From contig JBCBRY010000024.1 in assembly GCA_039819485.1 (NCBI GenBank), forward strand, positions 22,926-86,925: a DNA stretch of 64,000 nt. The letters are read 5' to 3'. The DNA comes from UBA6168 sp039819485. Its GTDB lineage: Bacteria > Bacteroidota > Bacteroidia > Chitinophagales > Saprospiraceae. Position numbers and translations under genes: made by a program. The notes under the pieces were generated by a model that saw only the letters and a list, made by a program, of their open reading frames with translations, had not been told where the DNA came from and made no database searches. Positions 56,201-63,951 of this stretch are shown piece by piece; the stretch's first letter is position 1, and the number at the start of each line of letters is the position of its first letter.

Positions 56201-57558
56201 CAGATCAATTAATTTCTATTTACGGCTGTGATTCCACTGTCACCGTTTTATTGGAAATATTGGACACTTTTTTTACGAGTGAAATTCAGGAAATATGTGC
56301 CAATGAAATGGTGGATGTTTTTGGTGTGCCGACCAATAACCCGGGTATTTATTCACAAACAGTACCTTCGGTCAACGGCTGTGATTCCACGCATGCCATC
56401 GAAGTAATTGTTCACGATACTTTTTTCTTCGAATCGTTTTTGCAAATATGCCCGGGCGATTCAATTTTAATATTTGGCAATTATGAAACGGAAGCAGGTA
56501 TTTATTCCGAATCGGGCCAAACTGTTTATGGATGTGATTCCAACATGGTTATTCATTTAGAAATCCTGGAAGAAATAATCTTGGAAATGGAGAGCAGTCC
56601 CGCCTGCCCCGGAACGGATGTGGGCTCTGTTGCGGTAAATATTTCCAGTGGCGTTGCGCCGTTCAATTTTAATTGGAGCTTTCCTAATGCACCAAATGAA
56701 GCAACTTTAAGCGGGGTGCCGCCCGGCGAATATTCCGTTACCGTGACTGATGCTAATAATTGTTCTGCTTTGGCGACTGCCGAAGTTGGGGCATTAACAG
56801 AAATTAGCATGGCCATCAATTCGGGCGACGTGACCTGTCCGGACGACAGCGATGGGGCTGCGGTGATTTTTGTCAATATTGACGATCCATCTTTTAGTTT
56901 GGACGGCATTAATTTTCAGGCTGTCAATGTGTTTGAAAACCTATCAGCAGGTGATTACACCGTGACGGTGGCTGATTTAAATACTGGTTGTACCGCCCAG
57001 GAAACATTTACCATCTCCGGACCACCGCAGGTCGATATTAATTTGCCGCCTGATGTAACCATCGAATTGGGCGACGAAATAAACATTGCCTCCAGCAGCA
57101 CACAAATTATTTCCAATTATTCCTGGGTGCCCGACCTGGCGCTCAATTGTAACGATTGCCCGGAAGTAGTGGCCCAGCCGGAAACCACTGTTTTGTACAC
57201 CTTGAATGTGATCGACGCAAACGGCTGCCCCGGCGCCGATAGTATTTTGATTACGGTCGAATTCAATCCCCGCATCTTCATTCCTAATGCCTTTTCACCC
57301 AACGGAGATGGCATCAACGATTTCTTTTTTCCATACTCCGACGGCGTGGCCGACATAAAACTTATGCGCATCTTCAACCGGTGGGGTGGGCTGGTCTACG
57401 AGGCCGCCGGTTTTCAACCGAATGACCCCGTATCGGGATGGGACGGTACTTTTAAAGGGAAACTGTTGGACCCTGCCGTTTTTGCTTATTTCGTGCAGGT
57501 CATTTATGCAGATGGCACGGAGGATATGTTGGAGGGGGACGTGACGTTGATCCGGTGA
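50293..57558 (+). CDS. T9SS type B pappalysin-like (M43) protease, 2421 aa
   Basis: Signal peptide 1-18. The M43 metalloprotease domain (about 85-340) has HELGHYLGLYH (His228, Glu229, His232, His238) and GDRVCDTPPDG. The Met-turn position reads WNYVDYG, with Val298 where Met is usual. Three PKD-like modules follow (about 341-583), then two 436-residue tandem repeats, each starting FVKIIGEENE (about 590 and 1025) with propeller-like strand patterns; a CARDB-like domain (about 1456-1590); Ig-like modules; seven 51-residue GCDS modules (about 1736-2094); an SprB-like repeat (about 2096-2165); and a gliding-type C-terminal domain (about 2329-2421, NAFSPNGDGINDFF), the type B sorting signal. Probable surface protease/adhesin; the substrate is unknown. 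Confidence 0.94.
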   Translation: MRFYLLTFIGIFVVCFSFNKKYFSENIRLLHADPATEECLTDHLLQQKLNSDLAFKSRHEELENKASKFFRNQSLSNGGQLKMDYTLPLVFHIVHQNGLENISDADVQFAVEQLNDAFANINFYDQGVGVDTRLDFCLAKRDPAGNATTGINRVVSPLTNMNTSQDLQLKDLSRWDPLHYINIWLVNDIGGAAGYAYLPSSHGQPEDGIVMRAEIMTNLGGGHSTLVHELGHYLGLYHTFQGGCVNNDCLSDGDRVCDTPPDGSTAPPPSCMSVVNSCTTDTDSGLATDENDLYWNYVDYGNHICRAGYSQGQTDRMVYFIENVRQSLLESQACLDPCTNPFDASFTASAMTIDLGETVNFTNTSTGGNDFEWLVNGVSFSTANDASYIFDDGDGVFEITLIANNGDPNCTSEFSVNVVVLCPTEANFSASTLTTIAGETVDFFNNSVDANNYEWQVNGVTFSNNINAAYTFNNLGNYEVKLIATHPTGDCSDEFSLVIQVNCIATSFNVSNLYPTPGSTVAFANTTLGGQTYSWSVNNMPQGNSTDLNYLFSSPGVYNICLEASNGFCTDDYCQQIFVFEDTDGDCTSTFVKIIGEENEDEIGYSIIPSHDGHFYLSGSTGTRGSIIKIDVSGNPIWQRTFQLSNGRDVITEIILDSENNIVGSGYGYQANFNDYAAFAFKYDPINDNMVWTRRFSAHSRAWGILEPQPGGDYLVYLNNGSSTIGQNGVLIYLDPDTGNESGALDQQYNLGSSETFNAAILYNNELYVAGRYTNGNGSSRMRWSVSNFDLNGNEEWSRLSFNASSNSARLYARDIIEDNGALFSTGGGDDDGVSTTQTHVFLQKNTINGNLDWVRKYNILQYDNEWGEELVSTPDGFLIYGHNRENPGQLFLLKTDKDGAVMWAKSYGGAGHETNLFSIESNIMVAGNFIYFVSETSSFGGDQDIVLFRVDQEGNLQDDCMLVEDLDVTMTNVNNPANESVELIRSPAQLPSNAAQVDPEDLLTIAEDAPDCECDEFSGGCENSSFVKIIGEENEREIGTAIIPSGDGHLFVAGSSGTRSLITKIDVAGNYIWQRSFQFSLLRDIITEIFVDADGYLVGCGFGDDGSSNFMSSTAFVFKYDPVNDEVVWLRRFSPRSLAIGVLDPEPNGDYLVYMIALGNNTDGHLTKLDRNTGNITDLFSDYKSSATENFADVIAVNNGLYLIGRYTDGNNVAGYRFGLSRFDFDGNEIWSKLTFIPSSSPARLYPTGIVEENNALFTFGFGDDDGTSISVTDLFLQKSDLSGEPEWVMKYRLPGMTNEWADELVSVPDGFVLFGVDRNSPGQFFIIKTDKEGNVIWAKSYGGAGNEFSQSYYKSQLIAGSNFIYFVGSTDSYGGDEDILLVKTDGDGNVDDECIVVNDLEVVTSINNNPSSKTTSFYTTQPNIDIWTAQADSQEENIFSENVDGCECAPAIDTCANGAPINQVPDAVLQFANANCNGENQTVEFQICNNDSISLPISTPVSIYDNDPTLFNAQLIETVVLTDSISPGDCMIFNYELNIPFNQELFALVNDPGTTATPFNLSSNFSNAFVEECDFTNNINSFIIDFIPPSLDLGPDVTVCDFGVTDLDAGLGFATYFWSDASTGQMITAWQPGIYWVEATDSCGGVHVDSILLQVEPASIVEIGVDTVEICAGQSTSFSVTGFNSYQWLPSDHLDCDTCATVTASPDTTITYFLVAGEGNGCVSEDSVTVTMATVLMTYDTMSFCTGDTVLIFGNEITEAGNYSEMFSSVSGCDSLHTTTLTTATDTILLNNMMHICEGDSVEFFGNWLTSAGSYEYFDNSSSCVEHNQLDLIVNDTFFNADTIYLCSGDSVLIFGNYEMEEGVFTVVFPSVSGCDSTEQIRLFISDTIFTNEIIEICTNETADVFGLAINTPGIYTELYTTSSGCDSLHEIQLIVHDTFLISDTVYICSGDSVLVFGNYETEAGIYSDQLISIYGCDSTVTVLLEILDTFFTSEIQEICANEMVDVFGVPTNNPGIYSQTVPSVNGCDSTHAIEVIVHDTFFFESFLQICPGDSILIFGNYETEAGIYSESGQTVYGCDSNMVIHLEILEEIILEMESSPACPGTDVGSVAVNISSGVAPFNFNWSFPNAPNEATLSGVPPGEYSVTVTDANNCSALATAEVGALTEISMAINSGDVTCPDDSDGAAVIFVNIDDPSFSLDGINFQAVNVFENLSAGDYTVTVADLNTGCTAQETFTISGPPQVDINLPPDVTIELGDEINIASSSTQIISNYSWVPDLALNCNDCPEVVAQPETTVLYTLNVIDANGCPGADSILITVEFNPRIFIPNAFSPNGDGINDFFFPYSDGVADIKLMRIFNRWGGLVYEAAGFQPNDPVSGWDGTFKGKLLDPAVFAYFVQVIYADGTEDMLEGDVTLIR

Positions 57559-57589
57559 TGCGGTTGGCCCGGCCGCAAGGGAACCAAAC

Positions 57590-58072
57590 TCAATTTGCCG
57601 TCAGTACATCGACCACTGTCTTCAACATCACAAACATGGGTTCGGCTCCTTCGGCGGTAATTTGCAGCCCTTCCGCTCCATCATAAACCTCATCAAGTGT
57701 CAGGGAATCTTCAATAAAGGCGAGGAGGTCTTCCTGTGGGGTATTTTCAAAAAAGATCGTCAGGCGTTCGCGCAAGGTGCGGCCTTTGGCATGTTCGAGC
57801 TTGGCCCAGTTAGCTTCCTCCCGGGTTGCTACTTCTGGTGCGGTAACTTTTGTGCTCACCGGCCCTGCGTGTTCAACGGCCTGCCAGATAACGGTAGCCA
57901 TATAGATCATAAAATCCCGCTCATCTATGGTCAGTGCCCCTTCTTGCTCCGCCATGAGGAAGGAAAGGATGGCTGGCTGCCGCTCGGCAAATTCCTTGGC
58001 CGTGGCTTCATAATCGATCTCGTCGGCTTCGAACTGACCAATGATCTGGTCGATGGTTTTTTCTGAAATCAT
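57590..58072 (-). CDS. Helical hypothetical protein, 160 aa
   Basis: The ATG at 58072 (MISEKTIDQIIGQFEADEID) is chosen; the longer frame to 58327 runs through a dispersed repeat and is not protein-like. The product is acidic and mostly helical (EEANWAKLEHAKGRTLRERL, EDLLAFIEDSLTLDE), with no signal or membrane segment, so it is cytoplasmic. Family not recognised. It is convergent with the M43 protease gene. Confidence 0.75.
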   Translation of the reverse strand: MISEKTIDQIIGQFEADEIDYEATAKEFAERQPAILSFLMAEQEGALTIDERDFMIYMATVIWQAVEHAGPVSTKVTAPEVATREEANWAKLEHAKGRTLRERLTIFFENTPQEDLLAFIEDSLTLDEVYDGAEGLQITAEGAEPMFVMLKTVVDVLTAN

Positions 58073-58106
58073 ACGGACGAAAGTAAAAAGTAAAATTGAA
58101 TGAAAA

Positions 58107-58239
58107 AAAATCCCGTATTTTGAATCGGGAAGGCAAAAGTAGTGAAACGGAATCCTGCATTTTAATCGGGAAGTAAAAAGTATGACCTTGTAACTCTTTA
58201 CTTTCGCATTTCCGATTAAAATGCGGGATTCCGTTTCAG
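58107..58239. repeat. Dispersed repeat family 3, copies C-E in inverted array
   Basis: A first unit at 58110-58136 resembles 34767-34796. A large inverted repeat follows: 58144-58172 and 58211-58239 pair at 27 of 29 positions (tgaaacggaatcc...). The same unit occurs at 48651-48682. It lies upstream of the 160-residue protein gene. Confidence 0.75.
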
Positions 58240-58381
58240 TCAATTTTATTTTTTGTTTGGGATCGTTCGAAATTATGTTGTTAGATATTTTGAAATATCG
58301 AACTATTTGATTTTCAATGAAAAACAAAATTTTATAATTTTTAATTGTAATGATTCACAAACTTGTACTCAGGCTCGGTTA

Positions 58382-58415
58382 AGCGGAAACACCGTTCTAA
58401 AACGGTGTTTCCGCT
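58382..58415. repeat. 15-bp perfect hairpin in divergent region
   Basis: Arms agcggaaacaccgtt (58382-58396) and 58401-58415 with loop ctaa. It sits between two divergent genes, 68 bp before the radical SAM start, so it cannot be the terminator of either. It may be a leader element or a mobile mini-hairpin. Confidence 0.6.
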
Positions 58416-58482
58416 GGGGCTGCCCCTGAGTTGGTAATTCAGTACATCCAATTTCCAATTTCGATTAACCTCCGTTTTCCTG

Positions 58483-59508
58483 GTGAAATTCTACAAAAAC
58501 GATATACTAAACTTTCTCTCGAAGCTCACACCTCGCCGTCTGTGGAATGCGGGAAAGTTGTTTTCATCCTATCATCTTACCAATTGGGTGCGGCGGCCCG
58601 TTCAGTGGGGATTGCCGATGACCATCTCCATTGAACCGACCACCGCCTGCAACCTGCGCTGCCCAGAATGTCCGAGCGGCCTGCGTGCCTTCACCCGGCC
58701 GACCGGCAACCTGAAAGCAGATTTTTTTAAACATACCATCGACGATCTCTACCGTGACCTGCTCTACCTGATTTTTTATTTTCAGGGGGAACCGTATATC
58801 AACCCAAAATTTTTGGATATGGTGAAATACGCCCGTGAAAAAGGGGTTTACACCATCACTTCCACCAACGGCCATTTTTTAAATAATGAAAATGCGAGAA
58901 AAACCATCGAATCGGGACTGGACCGTCTGATCATTTCGGTGGACGGCACCACGCAAGACACTTATGAAAGTTATCGAAAAGAAGGCAAACTGGAGGTGGT
59001 ATTGCAGGGGGCCAGGAATGTAGTGAAATGGAAAAAACAATTAAATTCAAAAACGCCACATATTATTTTTCAATTCCTGGTAGTACGGCCAAACGAACAC
59101 CAGATTCCGGAGATCCACCGCCTTGCCAAAGAAATCGGCATCGACGAGGTAAAATTGAAAACAGCACAGGTCTATGATTATAAAAATGGAAATGACCTGA
59201 TTCCCACCATCAATAAATATGCCCGCTACGCCAAAAAATCCGATGGCACCTGGCGGGTGAAAAATGAACTGTTGAACCATTGTTGGAAACTATGGCACGC
59301 CTGCGTTATTACCTGGGACGGCCTCGTAGTGCCCTGCTGCTTTGATAAAGATGCGCAGCACCGCCTGGGTGACCTGAAAAATATTTCCTTTCGTGAAATA
59401 TGGCAGGGTGGGGATTACTTCAAATTTCGTAAAAAACTATTGCAGGGACGGGATCAGATTGATATCTGCACCAATTGTACCGAAGGGTGCAAGGTATGGG
59501 CGGAATAA
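58483..59508 (+). CDS. Radical SAM/SPASM domain protein
   Basis: 341 residues from a GTG start. The radical SAM cluster motif is Cys56-x3-Cys60-x2-Cys63 (TTACNLRCPEC). A TIM-barrel core follows with TSTNGHFL and RLIISVDGTTQDTY. The C-terminal SPASM region has Cys residues in NHCWKLWHACVITWDG, VVPCCFDKD and DICTNCTEGC, which bind auxiliary [4Fe-4S] clusters. SPASM enzymes often modify peptides or carry out other radical maturations. No precursor peptide gene is visible next to it, so the substrate is unknown. Confidence 0.9.
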   Translation: MKFYKNDILNFLSKLTPRRLWNAGKLFSSYHLTNWVRRPVQWGLPMTISIEPTTACNLRCPECPSGLRAFTRPTGNLKADFFKHTIDDLYRDLLYLIFYFQGEPYINPKFLDMVKYAREKGVYTITSTNGHFLNNENARKTIESGLDRLIISVDGTTQDTYESYRKEGKLEVVLQGARNVVKWKKQLNSKTPHIIFQFLVVRPNEHQIPEIHRLAKEIGIDEVKLKTAQVYDYKNGNDLIPTINKYARYAKKSDGTWRVKNELLNHCWKLWHACVITWDGLVVPCCFDKDAQHRLGDLKNISFREIWQGGDYFKFRKKLLQGRDQIDICTNCTEGCKVWAE

Positions 59509-59536
59509 AAATGAAGATGGATATTTTCATTTTTTT

Positions 59537-60319
59537 TCATTTCCAGCTCATGTCAAACCTGTATCGGAGACCCAGGCTGGTCAAAAAAAATTGTCGGCCA
59601 ATATGGATGGTTCCGGCAAGTAACAAAGGAGCTTTTGAAACGGGGTGCTGAAAACCAATGGAGCCCAAAGGAGAGTGATCAGCTTCTTCTGAAGCAGAAA
59701 TGGCCAATCTTAATTTCCTCATCCCACTCTGGTCGTTGAAACCGAAATTAAAAAAACCAAATGAGAAAAGAGGTTCCGGAAAAAGCCCCAGGCCGATGGC
59801 ATCGTTCATAATTAGGTCGACATAATAAGACCTGATTTTACCGAGTCTGATGTTTAATATCCGATAGAAGTCTTCTTTGTAAATATAGGATGGGTCGAAT
59901 GGATAACTTAAATGTAAAATACCGTATTTAATACCTACAATGGAGCCTTCCATTACCGCATAACCTCCTACTGCTGTAAAATTAAAACCGTTGTTGTTGT
60001 TGATTTTTTCGGTCATGATAACTGACCCGAAGGCACTTCTGAAACCGATGCCAATCCTTCCTCGCTTTAACCCCCAATTGTAACTGCCGTCGAAATTTAT
60101 AGAGCGATTTTTTATTTTTTCACTTATTGGTTCAGGGCCGTTCCGGCCGAAATACCTGGTCTTGGTGTAGCTGCCCACCGAGCTTCCAATGCCCAGTTCG
60201 ATCCATTTATTGCCAGGTTTCATGGTTGGAAATTCCGGGAGAGTGTCGAGCGATTGAGCCGTAAGAGATGGGCTGATAAAAAAGAAAAGGACAAATATTT
60301 TTAGTAGAGATGGCGCCAT
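59537..60319 (-). CDS. Outer-membrane beta-barrel hypothetical protein
   Basis: 260 residues. Signal peptide 1-21 (LFFFISPSLTAQ). The mature part alternates Gly/aromatic strands (WIELGIGSSVGSYTKTRYFG, GRIGIGFRSAFGSVIMTEK, FFLTSLGLRYRFDMSW) and ends near an aromatic residue, consistent with an outer-membrane barrel. Family not recognised. Convergent with the radical SAM gene (28-bp gap) and on the same strand as the EamA transporter. Confidence 0.75.
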   Translation of the reverse strand: MAPSLLKIFVLFFFISPSLTAQSLDTLPEFPTMKPGNKWIELGIGSSVGSYTKTRYFGRNGPEPISEKIKNRSINFDGSYNWGLKRGRIGIGFRSAFGSVIMTEKINNNNGFNFTAVGGYAVMEGSIVGIKYGILHLSYPFDPSYIYKEDFYRILNIRLGKIRSYYVDLIMNDAIGLGLFPEPLFSFGFFNFGFNDQSGMRKLRLAISASEEADHSPLGSIGFQHPVSKAPLLLAGTIHIGRQFFLTSLGLRYRFDMSWK

Positions 60320-60414
60320 AAAATTTATCAGGAGAAAGTATAATTTTTATGCCCAGCAAAGGGCGTATTATTTTTCCGTTTTCAATAGAAGGTGAATAAA
60401 GTTCAAATATATAA

Positions 60415-61305
60415 TTAAACCTCTTTTCGCTTCATGATTTTATTTAAAAAAGGATAACTGAAAACCACAGCTAAAATTAAAAGGACGCCCCAGTAAAACC
60501 CGGGCGATAATTCTTGGTGTTCGTTTAAAATAATAATGGCGAGGAAAATCCCATATACCGGTTCGAGGTTCATGGTCAGGGTGGAAGCAAATGCGGAAAC
60601 ATGCTGCAATGCTTTCAGGGCCAGTACCCAGGCAAACGTGGTGCAGGCAATGGCTAAGACCAGCAGTAAAATAAAATCCTTTAAAGAGGGCATTAAGGCC
60701 GCGCCGGGGTCGGCTTGTATGGAAAAAGGAAGGATTAAGGTGAGCACCAGCCATGCGCTGGTCATTTCAATAAATGTGATGCTGGTCGTGGCCGCATTCC
60801 TGATCCATTTTTTATTCAAAATGCTGAACACAGACGCCAAAAAAGCGGAGAGCAACCCAACCCAGATTCCGGTATGCATCGACACATCCACATTTTCCAC
60901 GATCAGCACCATGCCAGGGACTACCAAAAAGCCGATAAATATTTCCCACCACTTTATTCTGGTCCGTAAAACTAGTGGTTCGATGATGGCCGTCATGAAT
61001 GCGCAGGTAGCCATGCAAACTAGTGTAATGGACGCATTTGCCAGTTTAATGGCCCCAAAAAAAGTCAGCCAGTGCAGCCCTGTAAGTACACCGACAAATG
61101 CAAACTGCAGGATCGTTTTTCTGGAAAGTTTGAATATTTCTTTTCCTCCCTTTAAAAAAAACAAAAGGCTGATACTCGTCATCAATACCCGCCACCAAAC
61201 CAATGGAAGTGCCGACAACTGTATCAGGTCGCCAAGAATGGCCGTGAAGCCCCACAGAAAAGCGGCGATGTGCAATTCAAAATAAGCTCTTTGTGTGGTG
61301 CTCAT
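60415..61305 (-). CDS. EamA/DMT family transporter
   Basis: 296 residues from the ATG at 61305 (MSTTQRAYFELHIAAFLWGF); two earlier in-frame ATGs (61335, 61413) give an unlikely hydrophilic extension. Ten membrane helices are arranged as two EamA repeats. The first has GFTAILGDLIQLSALPLVWWR, the second LNKKWIRNAATTSITFIEMTSAW and EPVYGIFLAIIILNE, the typical end motif. Such inner-membrane carriers export amino acids, nucleobases or other small metabolites; the substrate is unknown. Confidence 0.9.
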   Translation of the reverse strand: MSTTQRAYFELHIAAFLWGFTAILGDLIQLSALPLVWWRVLMTSISLLFFLKGGKEIFKLSRKTILQFAFVGVLTGLHWLTFFGAIKLANASITLVCMATCAFMTAIIEPLVLRTRIKWWEIFIGFLVVPGMVLIVENVDVSMHTGIWVGLLSAFLASVFSILNKKWIRNAATTSITFIEMTSAWLVLTLILPFSIQADPGAALMPSLKDFILLLVLAIACTTFAWVLALKALQHVSAFASTLTMNLEPVYGIFLAIIILNEHQELSPGFYWGVLLILAVVFSYPFLNKIMKRKEV

Positions 61306-61569
61306 TTGTTCGAGTGATGCGGTCAGTGCTGTCATAAACGGGATGGTGGTTTTGGGCTTTCCGATTGCCGGTTTGATCGGCTCCAAAAACGTACACCAAA
61401 TAACCCGGAACATGATTGGTCACTGGTTTAAATAAATTTTAACGGCAAAAGAACAAAAAGCGCCTTGGATTGTCTTTTTTTGCGATACCGGAAAAGGTCG
61501 AACGGTTGCAGCGAAGTGTTCAGCCGTTTGAACGAACAATCAACAATTCACAACTAACAATTAAAAGAC

Positions 61570-62040
61570 ATGGCACTAAAATCAGGCGATAAAGCTCCCA
61601 ATTTTAAATTATACAACAGCGAAAAGGAAGAAGTTGCACTGGACAGTTACCAGGGAAAGAGCAATGTGGTCCTTTTGTTTTTCCCGCAATCATTTACAGG
61701 AGTTTGTACAACAGAATTGTGCAACACTCGCGACGACATTGCATTTTATCAAAATTTAGATGCACAGGTTTTGGCTATTTCTGTCGATTCGGTTTTTACA
61801 CTGGGCAAATTTAAAGAAGAGCAAAATCTGAACTTTCCACTGCTGTCCGATTTCAACAAGGAGGTTTCCAGGTCCTATGACTCACTGTATGAGGACTGGA
61901 TCTTAAATATGAAAGGTGTCTCCAAACGCTCGGCTTTTGTCATCGATAAAACCGGGGTAATCCGATACGCTGAAGTCTTGGATAATCCAGGAGAATTACC
62001 GAACTTTGGCGCGGTAAAATCTACGCTAGAATCCATATAA
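61570..62040 (+). CDS. Peroxiredoxin (AhpC/TSA family)
   Basis: 156 residues with a thioredoxin fold. The peroxidatic Cys46 sits in FPQSFTGVCTTELC, with a second Cys at 51 that may resolve it. Other landmarks are LAISVDSVFTLGKFKEEQ and FVIDKTGVIRYAEV. It reduces hydroperoxides in the cytoplasm. It begins a close cluster with clpS (20-bp gap), so oxidative stress defence and the N-end rule adaptor may share a transcript. Confidence 0.93.
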   Translation: MALKSGDKAPNFKLYNSEKEEVALDSYQGKSNVVLLFFPQSFTGVCTTELCNTRDDIAFYQNLDAQVLAISVDSVFTLGKFKEEQNLNFPLLSDFNKEVSRSYDSLYEDWILNMKGVSKRSAFVIDKTGVIRYAEVLDNPGELPNFGAVKSTLESI

Positions 62041-62060
62041 CAACATATACTTATACGACC

Positions 62061-62372
62061 ATGCCTTACAATCCACTGCTTCCCGACGAAGATATTGACG
62101 TGCTCTTAGAAGAAGAGATTAGCGAAGATGTCGGTTCCGGGGAACTGGCCCAGTTAATTGTTTATAACGACGACGTGAACACATTTGAATGGGTCATTGA
62201 ATGTTTCGTGAAAGTACTCAGCCATACCTCTGAGCAAGCTGAGCAACTCTCCGTAATCATTCATACCAAAGGCAAGGCAACAGTCAAAACTGCCCCCTTT
62301 AAAGATCTGCGAGCCCCCAAGGATGCATTGGTGGAAAGAGGCTTGTCAGCAGTCATTGAGCAAAGGGATTAG
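62061..62372 (+). CDS. clpS: ATP-dependent Clp protease adaptor ClpS
   Basis: 103 residues. The flexible acidic N-terminal tail is followed by the ClpS core: LIVYNDDVNTFEWVIECF (binding pocket for N-end residues), LSHTSEQAEQLSVIIHTKGKATV, and KDALVERGLSAVIE. ClpS delivers proteins with N-terminal Leu, Phe, Tyr or Trp to ClpAP/ClpCP. The aat gene lies 300 bp downstream, so both halves of the N-end rule pathway are side by side. Confidence 0.95.
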   Translation: MPYNPLLPDEDIDVLLEEEISEDVGSGELAQLIVYNDDVNTFEWVIECFVKVLSHTSEQAEQLSVIIHTKGKATVKTAPFKDLRAPKDALVERGLSAVIEQRD

Positions 62373-62402
62373 GATAAAATAAAAATATAGTACTACATTT
62401 GG

Positions 62403-62434
62403 CGGGCAAACGGCATTAGTCGTTTGCCCGTTTT
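62403..62434 (+). terminator. Intrinsic terminator after clpS
   Basis: Arms cgggcaaacg (62403-62412) and cgtttgcccg (62421-62430), 8-nt loop, then TTTT. It lies 30 bp past the clpS stop. The remaining 62435-62672 holds no supported gene and should carry the aat promoter. Confidence 0.8.
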
Positions 62435-62672
62435 CCGTTCACAGTAAAACCCGAAATTTAAGTTTGTTACCATACATTTTCGTGAAAGTTCGATTTTCAG
62501 GTACGAGGGAGAGTACAATTCAGTGAGGTAACCGAGCCTTTTATTGATGAAAAAACAAAAAGGCCCGTCCACCTCCGGTAATTTGATTTTCATACAGCTT
62601 TCCATTTGTCGTGAGAACGGACGAAATAACTGATAGAGTAATTTTCAAAAACAAACCGTTAAATTAAAAAGA

Positions 62673-63368
62673 ATGCCCGTCTATTTGTTATCCAAAGAGT
62701 CGATCGTCTTCCCCTCGCCCGAACTAGCCAGTGACGAGGGTGTGTTGGCCGTTGGCGGAGACCTTTCTCCCGAACGGTTGCTGTTGGCTTATCAGCATGG
62801 CATCTTCCCGTGGTTCACGGAGAAGGAGCCGATTCTTTGGTGGTCTCCCGATCCCCGTTTTGTGCTTTTCCCGGAAGACCTGAAAGTATCGAAAAGCATG
62901 CGGCCTTATTTCAACCAGCAAAAATTTCAAATCACTTACGACCAGGCATTCGAACAGGTCATGAGATGTTGCCAAAAGCCACGCCCGGGGCAATGGGGCG
63001 GTGATACCTGGATTACGGAAGACATGGTCGTGGCTTATGTACGGCTGCACCAGCTCGGTTATGCTCATTCGGTAGAGGTGTGGGAGGATGATGATTTAAT
63101 GGGGGGATTGTATGGCGTTTCTTTGGGCAAGTGTTTTTTTGGAGAAAGCATGTTTACCAAATCAAGCAATGCATCCAAGTTTGGGTTTATTACACTGGTG
63201 AAAAGGCTTGAGGCAGAAGGTTTCAATGTGATCGATTGCCAACAGCAGACGAGGCACCTTGCCAGTCTTGGGGCAAAAGCCATTTCCCGTCATGAGTTTA
63301 CACAGTTGCTTGAATTGAACCAGCAGGAGGAATCATTGGTGGGAAATTGGGGGGAGCTGCTTGTTTGA
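62673..63368 (+). CDS. aat: Leucyl/phenylalanyl-tRNA-protein transferase
   Basis: 231 residues, full length. Motifs: EGVLAVGGDLSPERLLLAYQHGIFPWF, EPILWWSPDPRFVLFPED, GGLYGVSLGKCFFGESMFT and NVIDCQQQTRHLASLGAKAISRHEF. Aat moves Leu or Phe from tRNA to the N-terminal Arg or Lys of proteins, creating N-degrons read by ClpS. It stands just downstream of clpS but behind a terminator, so it probably has its own promoter. Confidence 0.97.
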   Translation: MPVYLLSKESIVFPSPELASDEGVLAVGGDLSPERLLLAYQHGIFPWFTEKEPILWWSPDPRFVLFPEDLKVSKSMRPYFNQQKFQITYDQAFEQVMRCCQKPRPGQWGGDTWITEDMVVAYVRLHQLGYAHSVEVWEDDDLMGGLYGVSLGKCFFGESMFTKSSNASKFGFITLVKRLEAEGFNVIDCQQQTRHLASLGAKAISRHEFTQLLELNQQEESLVGNWGELLV

Positions 63369-63723
63369 GTTGAAATTACGGATTGACCTAAAATGTCTTT
63401 TTGTATAATTGTTTGGAAGTACATATATTTGATCTAGAATTAATAAAAACTATACTCCATTGATTTTAGTAAATCCTATTAAGAGTTAGATAAAATTAGA
63501 TAGATAGAAAACAGGAAATTTATTTTATTAGTATTTTCCATCAATGACGGACCCGGTTTTTTCAATGGATTAAGAACAAGCTCATTTTGCTTTAAGTATT
63601 CAGTTTATAGCATATCTGTATTGGTAGTGCTTTATATATGATATTATATAGTAATGGGCCAATGTCGTACTTTTTGGCGAGAGACGACAAAGGCCCGATC
63701 GTTAATTAAAACTTTACAAAATT
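63369..63723. other. AT-rich intergenic region
   Basis: 355 bp, very AT-rich; no gene, hairpin or repeat that I can support. Confidence 0.4.
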
Positions 63724-63951
63724 ATGAAAAAAACTTATGTATTAAAGACATCGCTTCCTCCCATCTTTTTGTTATTATTTTCTTTGTTCTGTGTATATGG
63801 ATGCCTTGAAAAGCCGGCAGAATTTGAAACTTTAAAATCTGTCACTCCCAATAAATTAGAATATGAGCCCTTCGATATTTTAGGAATTAAACACAATGAA
63901 ATTGTTTTTGATTTTACCGACGTCATTGGTTGCATTGAAGCTATCCTCTAA
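63724..63951 (+). CDS. Short lipoprotein ORF, possibly interrupted by inversion
   Basis: 75 residues. Lipoprotein signal peptide with an FCVYGC lipobox (acylated Cys27), then a charged mature part (LEKPAEFETLKSV...FDFTDVIGC) that stops abruptly after IEAIL. The stop lies inside a segment flanked by 20-bp inverted repeats (63921-63940, 63981-64000). If that segment were flipped, the frame would read on after DVIGC as DEDSLTFEYLALLEDSF and stay open to the window edge. The visible ORF may therefore be the off or truncated form of a longer lipoprotein, or simply a short gene. Confidence 0.65.
   Translation: MKKTYVLKTSLPPIFLLLFSLFCVYGCLEKPAEFETLKSVTPNKLEYEPFDILGIKHNEIVFDFTDVIGCIEAIL

Noticed and set aside
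58073..58327. N-terminal extension of the 160-residue hypothetical protein
   Set aside because: The extension reads through the family 3 repeat array; the ATG at 58072 gives a coherent soluble protein.
62393..62605. 70-codon minus frame between clpS and aat
   Set aside because: It runs through the clpS terminator hairpin and has no family resemblance or promoter.
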